Part shown: positions 58,901 to 64,000 of the stretch, one piece after another
Layout of the letters: each line of letters starts with the position of its first letter
Position numbering within the stretch: position 1 is the first letter of the stretch
Source: Muricea muricata
Taxonomy: Eukaryota > Cnidaria > Anthozoa > Malacalcyonacea > Plexauridae
Direction of reading: 5' to 3'
Assembly: GCA_963855995.1 (NCBI GenBank)
Contig: OY979730.1
Location: 11,075,300 to 11,139,299 of the forward strand
Length of the DNA stretch: 64,000 nt
Notes under the pieces: generated by a model
What the model was told of the DNA's origin: nothing
Databases searched by the model: none
The model's input: only the letters and a program-made list of their open reading frames with translations
Position numbers and translations under genes: made by a program

Positions 58901-61900
58901 TTGTAAAAATTGCAAAAAATGTAGTCCTTGAATAACAAGTGAATATATCCATTGCAGGATCCTGTGAAATTGATCTCAACAATTGATTTCCATTACATGT
59001 AAGCCATCATACACTTGTCTGTCTTAGTTGGTAGATTAGATCGACAATTCTTATTGCAGGAAGAACGAAATCTGTCAGCACAGCTAGAAACAGCATCTCA
59101 AAATTAGTAGAACTTCAAAGTTAGCTTGCGAAATGTTGTAAAATACGGAAAATATAGCCTAATTGCGAAGTCTGCAAAACTTGTAAATATTTTTATTACG
59201 CGTGCATAAGGATAACACACTTGGGCCGAACCGCCGAAGTTGATGGGGAAGTCCGCTTGTAATACTGTGAAATATTTACAAATTTTTCAAACTTCACAAG
59301 GCTATACTATCCGTATTTTACAACATTTCGCAACCAAACTTTCCAATCTTACTCGTTTTAAGATGCTCTTTCTTGCTGAGCTGATAAAGTCCGCTCTTGT
59401 TTAGTTCAAAATTTACTCTGTAGCGGGAATTGTCTCTTCTTCACCAACAAATGCAACTGCCACAGCTGGAAGATGTGGCTTGGTCGTTTAACAAAACATA
59501 CAGTTGTTTAATTCTCTAGTGACGATGCTTTAACAAAAGAGGAGGCTTTAGGTAGTTGTTATAACATTGTAAATTTCTTTTGAACCTGTTTGTAATGTGC
59601 AACTTCTATGTTTAACTGAACAAATCGATGTTCTAGTTGAGTATGTGATAATGGCCTCTTTTTCCATTTAGAAATCTTAAGGAAAAATTTGCCTTCGAAA
59701 AAGGAAAGAGGTATGTAAAACTGGTGTGAAAGGGTTTTAGACAAATCAAAAGAATGGACTGGAAACGCAAGCTAGCGCACTAATGGACCGATTGCATGAT
59801 GGGCAAATTTTGAAAAAAGTTGAAATAGGAAAATTTTTCACCACAGCATTGAAGAGCATCCTAAAATTAGTAAAATTGCAAAGTTTGGTCGCGAAACGTT
59901 GGGAAATGTGGAAAATGTTAGCCTGTGAAGATTGCAAATTTTGTATATTTTTGTATTACGCAAGGAAAATTGATACCAACATCGAGAAAACGGTATCAAT
60001 TTTCCGTGCGTAATACAAAAGTGTACAAAATTCGCAAATTTTGCAGGGCTATATTTTCCAAATTTTACAACATTTCGCGACCAAACTTTGCGATTTTACT
60101 AATTTTAGGATGCTCTTCAATTCTGTGGTAATGAATTTTCCCACTTCAACTTTTTTCAAAATTCTGTCGATAATGCAATCGGTCTATTAATGTAGCAGAT
60201 GATATCTGTAATACGGCAAGATGCACTTTGGTAGCTTTTTTGCGCTGCACTTTGAAAGCTTGTGAAACTTCATGCTTAAAAACACCTAAGTTAAAACAAA
60301 CTTGCCAAAGCATTGAAACAAGGCTGTGTGTTGTTCTACCATGTCGTTCCAGCAAGACTAACACCATCTTCATACAACAATGTTGTCTTGCAACTTTGTG
60401 ATAATCTTGTTAAAACAGGGCAGTCTTGTCACAACTGGGACCTGTTGCGTTTAGCTTAAACAGTGGACAAATGGAATTTAAAAATCACTTTTACACCTAG
60501 TACGGAACCGAAATTATGAGTTTAATAGAATAAATATTTAGTTTAATATATAATTGTTCTTCTGAGGCCAAATAACTTTAGCTGGTTTGTTGATACAACA
60601 TGCAAACTTGTTTTATATTTTTCACTTATCCACCGTTTAAGCTAAACACCTTTGATACAACCGGTCTCAGGTCTGCAAGGACAACCTTGTAACAATTGTG
60701 ATACTCCTTGTTACAAGTTAGTTGTTGCAAGTTCCGACTTTCTACATGCGTACACGACTTTCCGCATTCTGTGTAATGTTAAAACATCCCAATTATATTA
60801 TCAGAACAACACGTTTTGAAACATGGTTATCCAGCGTACATCACTTCGGTGGGCTGGTTGGGCTATGATCAAGAAAGGATACGAAAGCTTTGTGAAAAAG
60901 CTCTTGCAGAAGGATGGACGAGGTAGTTAATGAATGAAATACGAACGAGGAATGATGACACATTTAGACATGACATACACAGGCAACGGAAATGAGATGA
61001 TGAAGGGAGGGATTGCGGACAACTCAGGAAGAAATGAAATACGCGCTGCCCATCAAAATCGATGTGCCCGCCCGAAAAATGATGTGGGTAATATGAGAAT
61101 ACAAGGAAAGCAGTCTCTGAGCGAAAGTGATTTGTACTATTACGCATCAGATTTGACTGACGGACACATCGATTTCGACCAATGCGAATTTTGCGTTCTC
61201 TGGGCAACGGGTAATTCGTTTCTTCCTGTGTTTTCTGCAGTTCCTCTTTTCATCAACTTCTGCCCTTTTAGGACTGCTCGAAACCTACACGTCTGTTGAC
61301 ATCAACAAGCCGATATCAGGATGCGTTCGCATGGCTTGTGGCAGCTTGTTGACGACAAGTCTGTTTGCAAGTTGTCAACAGATTTGTTGCAAGTTGATTT
61401 TTGTTATTTCTGTTTTAGATTTAAAATGAAAGTTGGTGTTGACATCGAAAATGATATTCAAAGAGCTTCGACTATTCGTGACGTGGTTGGCTGGGAAAAC
61501 GATTTGGTCAGTCTTATTACAGATATCATGAAATCTCAATTATGTTTTTTGGGTGGGGGAGGGGATAAGGGAGAAATCTTATTTGAGAGGGTGGAGAGGG
61601 TGTTAATCACCCTTACTTGCAGCTAAGAGCTAAGCTGAGTTAAGGATGTCTGATCACGGAGCACAGCTACGATGGAGGAATCAGTTAAGAGCTAATCTCT
61701 ACTCATCCTTGTGGGAGGAAACCGGGGTGCCTGGAGAAAACCTTTAACAGAGAAAACATTTAATAGAGCTTTGAATAACTGTTTGCATGCACATAAGCGT
61801 CACGAGTCTGATGCGAGTATCGAACTCACGATACCAGAGATAAGAGATGCGCTTGCTCTGTTGTAATTACTGTGTTTCTCGTTAAGATGATGGATGCAAA

Positions 61901-63655
61901 CCAAGTGTGGAATGTGAATAGCGCTATTTCTAACATGAAAAAACTCGCCCGTTTTAAACCCAAGTTTATCGAAGAGCCTACCCACCCAGATGACATAATG
62001 GGTCATGCTAATATAGCCGAGGCTTTAAATCCCGAGGGGATCGGTGTAGCTACGGGAGAAACGTGCCCTAACCAAGTCATGTTCAAGCAGTATCTACAAG
62101 GCAGAGGTCTGCAATACTGTCAAATCGACAGTTGCCGTATGGCTGGATTAAATGAAGTATTAGCAGTACTTTTGTTGGCGGCTAAATTTAAAGGTATAAG
62201 GTTGTTATTTTTTGTCCTGGTTCTTGGTTGGTAGGATGGGAATTAGGTTGGTTGTTAGGTGAGTTTGTTGGATATTAGGTCGGTTGTTAGGTTGGTTGCT
62301 TTTTAGGTTGGTTGTTAGGTTGAATTTGAATTTGAATTTATTAAAAAATCTAAACATTGTAACCCGAAGGTTAAATTGAGTTAAGATGTACATAAAGAAA
62401 GTTATCTATAAAACAGAGCACTGTATTACAGGAGGCAAGAAATTATATTTGTAACTATACGTGTTAAAAAGAGTAAAAAATTATTGTCTTAAAGTTCTTT
62501 GAGAAAAGAAAGAATTCTTAAATCGTTCAGTGTGACAACGATAATCGTACAATTGATGTTCGTAGTTGATCGCATTTCTCTCCGGGAGGCAGTCTTGAAA
62601 ATAGGCATTACCGAGATTGCTCTGGAAAAACTTGGTTAAGAGATTCTCTCGACGGTTTTGTAAAGTTTCAAGGTCTAATTGATTCAATGCTTCAGCGTAT
62701 AGCTGTGGTTAGGCAAAATGATCTTTAAGGCACGCTTTTGAAGACTTTTGATCTCGTCACTCGTCGATCTCGTAGTTTGTGGTTTGTTTGTTGGTTAGTA
62801 GGTTGGTTGTTAGGTTTGTTGGTTGTTACGATTTTAGGTTGGTTGTTAGGTTTGTTGTTTGTTGGGTTGGTTAGTAGGTTAGTTAGTTGGTTTGGTTGTG
62901 AGGTTGGCTAGTTGGTGGTTGGGGTTTTCGGATCAAAAATTCCCTCCTTCATACCTATCTATGATATAAAACACCCAGAATTTGAATCAAACTTCACTTG
63001 CGAATGTTTCTTTGTAGTTCCTGTATGGCCACATGCTGGCGGCTTGGGTCTGTGTGAAATGGTTCAGCATATTTCTTTGTTTGATTATATATCTGTTTCA
63101 CCGACACTGGAAAACAAGTAAGTTTGTGGACTCCCATACACTAGCAAAGTTAGCTCCAACTTAAACTGGTTTCCTTCTCGCGTAGACGTCTTGTACTTCA
63201 TGTTTCATTTGTTTAGAGCAACAGAATATTCCGGTCATTTACACGAACATTTTCTGAGTCCCGCTCTTGTGAAGAACGGAGCTTATTTGGCACCTCAGGT
63301 AGAAAATAAACAAGATTTGTTGACAGCTATCCAGTATAAATAAGTTAATTTAGTTTAGGTTTCATCCTGTGGTAACACTGGATCAATAAGAGATGATCCT
63401 TACTGGACCTCTAGGAAGAACAGTTTAGAACTGATAGAGCTATCCAGTATGAATAAGATTAGATTATGTCTGGTTTCCTCCTTAAATCCACATTTTCGTT
63501 TCCAGTCGCCAGGCTACAGCACGGAAATGTTGACGTCATCGTTAGATCAGTATGAGTATCCTGCTGGTAATTATTGGCAGCAGAATAACGTAGAGACCAG
63601 ACCTTCGAACAGTCTCGCTCGGTTTAAGAAAAGGAGGCAAGAAAACGATAAGTAG
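55964..63655 (+). CDS. ENOSF1: Mitochondrial enolase superfamily member 1, L-fuconate dehydratase (13 exons, 442 aa)
   Basis: An enolase-superfamily sugar-acid dehydratase; human ENOSF1 dehydrates L-fuconate. Exons: 55964-56047, 57260-57368, 58058-58161, 58318-58404, 58837-58863 (27 nt), 58958-58998, 59520-59551 (32 nt), 60805-60922, 61419-61506, 61887-62193, 63018-63117, 63217-63298, 63506-63655; phase closes at 1329 nt, 442 aa against 443 in human. The N-terminal capping domain has SVRDIRFPTS, DPDYSAAYIVIKT and RWIGPEKGA. Catalytic barrel residues: Lys203/Lys205 in RFKMKVG, Asp233 in MMDANQ, Glu259 in FIEEP, Glu288 in ATGE and His338 in PHAGG, so the metal-binding and acid/base set looks complete. 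The two tiny exons were found by phase: DALTKEEAL fits human DVLTEEDAL. Introns are full of repeats. The human TYMS neighbour is not seen in the 345 bp after the stop. Confidence 0.95.
56465..56730. repeat. CAACTTG-family repeat (GGCTTGATGC subfamily) in ENOSF1 intron 1
   Basis: CACAAGTCTGCAGCAGATTT, GGCTTGATGATAACAAGTC and AACAGGCTTGATGCAAGTTG. Same subfamily as 16175-16360. Confidence 0.7.
57420..58020 (+). repeat. Pyrimidine-rich degenerate repeat (CTCTCTCTAATAAGACCCC)n
   Basis: About 30 imperfect units of roughly 18-20 bp with CTCTCTAATAAGACC words fill ENOSF1 intron 2 up to 40 bp before the exon 3 acceptor. Strongly strand-asymmetric (polypyrimidine). Confidence 0.85.
58430..58760 (+). 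repeat. Tandem segmental repeats in ENOSF1 intron 4
   Basis: Three copies of CAGTTTGGCTTCTGATG-type words followed by GTGAATGTAGTTTTA, with AGAGATGAACCATAAACTTA and TAGCATAATGCATTGACAT repeated, at irregular spacing of about 105-145 bp. Confidence 0.75.
59080..59395. mobile_element. Palindromic MITE, divergent copy C
   Basis: GCGAAATGTTGTAAAATACG, TAGCCTAATTGCGAAGTC and the mirrored TTTTACAACATTTCGCAACC match the outer arms of the 59781 and 32459 copies, but the centre differs. ENOSF1 intron 6. Confidence 0.7.
59781..60190. mobile_element. Long palindromic MITE (copy B, near complete)
   Basis: The ends TAATGGACCGATTGCAT and ATGCAATCGGTCTATTAA, arms of about 195 bp, and the centre AACATCGAGAAAAC, which is the reverse complement of the centre of copy A. 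ENOSF1 intron 7. Confidence 0.9.
60429..60669. mobile_element. MITE with GTTTAGCTTAAAC subterminal repeats
   Basis: The left end GGACCTGTTGCGTTTAGC...AAACAGTGGACAA pairs with the right end TTATCCACCGTTTAAGCTAA...GATACAACCGGTC. The GACCGGTTGTAT end links it to the 2279 element. Confidence 0.7.
61290..61405. repeat. CAACTTG-rich repeat in ENOSF1 intron 8
   Basis: ACGTCTGTTGACATCAACAA, GCCGATATCAGGATGCGTTC and GCTTGTGGCAGCTTGTTGAC. It ends about 15 bp before the exon 9 acceptor (61418). Confidence 0.75.
61630..61865 (-). repeat. tRNA-derived SINE in ENOSF1 intron 9
   Basis: The minus strand reads GGTATCGTGAGTTCGATACTC, which contains a pol III B-box-like GAGTTCGATAC, then a body with TTTCTCCAGGCACCCCGG, TTTCCTCCCACAAGG and GTGCTCCGTGATCAGACAT. 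Body copies occur at 1660 and 43965. It ends about 20 bp upstream of exon 10. Confidence 0.7.
62215..62935 (+). repeat. TTGGTTGTTAGG minisatellite split by a LINE
   Basis: GGTTGGTTGTTAGG units flank the LINE insertion on both sides (62215-62325 and about 62770-62935). The simplest reading is one array interrupted by the insertion. Confidence 0.85.
62322..62770 (-). mobile_element. 5'-truncated non-LTR retrotransposon (LINE) 3' end
   Basis: On the minus strand, about 68 codons (62481-62690: YAEALNQLDLETLQNRRENL, LTKFFQSNL, then TAA) resemble the C-terminal end of reverse transcriptases of CR1/L2-like LINEs. Upstream, DEIKSLQKRALKIIL is in another frame, so there is a frameshift. The 3' end is a (AATTCA)n-type tail at 62322-62343. 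Family assignment is tentative; it is nonfunctional. Confidence 0.75.
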
Positions 63656-64000
63656 ATTTCAAAATATGTTTGACTTCAGAAAGCACACCAAGTCACACTG
63701 ATTATTTAGAATAGGTGGGGCATATCAATACATCATTTATCAGATAAATTTTGACCAAAGCAAATGCAAGATACCAGAACCCGCATGATAGCTCATTCTG
63801 TCGATTGTGCAATGTACAAATGTTGTTATTTAGGGGATATTGGAAGATGTAGTAGCACTTGTTCGTGGGTTTAGCTTGACAGGAGAGGAAGGGTGGATCG
63901 TCTGCAGTACTTGAGATAGGAAATTATAAACATTCCCCTCTCAAAGACACAACAGAATCAAAGTAGATGTGATGCTAAAGCATAGATAGTCCAGAAGAAA
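63656..64000. other. ENOSF1 3' flank
   Basis: 3' UTR and intergenic sequence to the window end. No AATAAA was noted and no second gene is seen. Confidence 0.4.

Noticed and set aside
32459..60190. Possible inversion of the central hairpin between two palindromic MITE copies
   Set aside because: When the whole of copy B is reverse-complemented its outer arms also match copy A better, so the copies are simply in opposite orientation.

Overview
The window is eukaryotic nuclear DNA. It is AT-rich, the genes carry many GT-AG introns, intergenic gaps are short, and non-autonomous DNA transposons, minisatellites and poly-G/poly-C tracts are dense. Conserved animal genes (EIF2S1, an SLC1A carrier, PPP1R42, SLC35B3, a FAM167 member, NDUFS5, RRM2, ABHD6, ENOSF1) identify a metazoan. 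A secreted PAN + EGF + fibrinogen-like gene with a cysteine pattern common in sea anemones and corals points to an anthozoan cnidarian. That placement is an inference and the species cannot be named from the sequence.

Layout: EIF2S1 (+, 0.1-3.5 kb); an unrecognised single-exon two-membrane-segment protein (+, 4.2-4.9 kb); an orphan terminal exon of a second SLC1A gene (5.8 kb); a complete EAAT-like SLC1A gene (+, 7.2-14.3 kb); a 45-bp minisatellite; PPP1R42 (-, 15.2-18.9 kb) head-to-head with SLC35B3 (+, 19.0-24.3 kb); a FAM167 gene (+, 25.2-26.1 kb); NDUFS5 (-, 27.1-27.7 kb) divergent from RRM2 (+, 28.4-31.9 kb); a CpG-rich stretch (33.4-37.6 kb) that probably holds the promoter and first intron of a 1326-residue unrecognised protein with a C4 zinc site and an AT-hook-like tail (+, 38.1-45.8 kb); the PAN/EGF gene (-, 47.7-49.3 kb), interrupted by an in-frame TAA; ABHD6 (+, 52.0-54.7 kb); and ENOSF1 (+, 56.0-63.7 kb).

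For all multi-exon genes except NDUFS5 (5' end unresolved) and the PAN/EGF gene (5' exon missing), I joined exons by hand. Reading phase is preserved through every junction, giving complete proteins: EIF2S1 314 aa, SLC1A 515, PPP1R42 355, SLC35B3 442, FAM167 122, RRM2 365, zinc/AT-hook protein 1326, ABHD6 335, ENOSF1 442.

The genes do not form one pathway; this is ordinary mixed housekeeping gene content. The accessory material is mostly intronic: at least nine copies of a CAACTTG-rich repeat, several palindromic MITE families (one hAT-like with a near-perfect 8-bp target duplication), tRNA-derived SINE fragments, and a 5'-truncated LINE that splits a TTGG minisatellite. I found no CRISPR array, prokaryote-like defence system, rRNA or functional tRNA.
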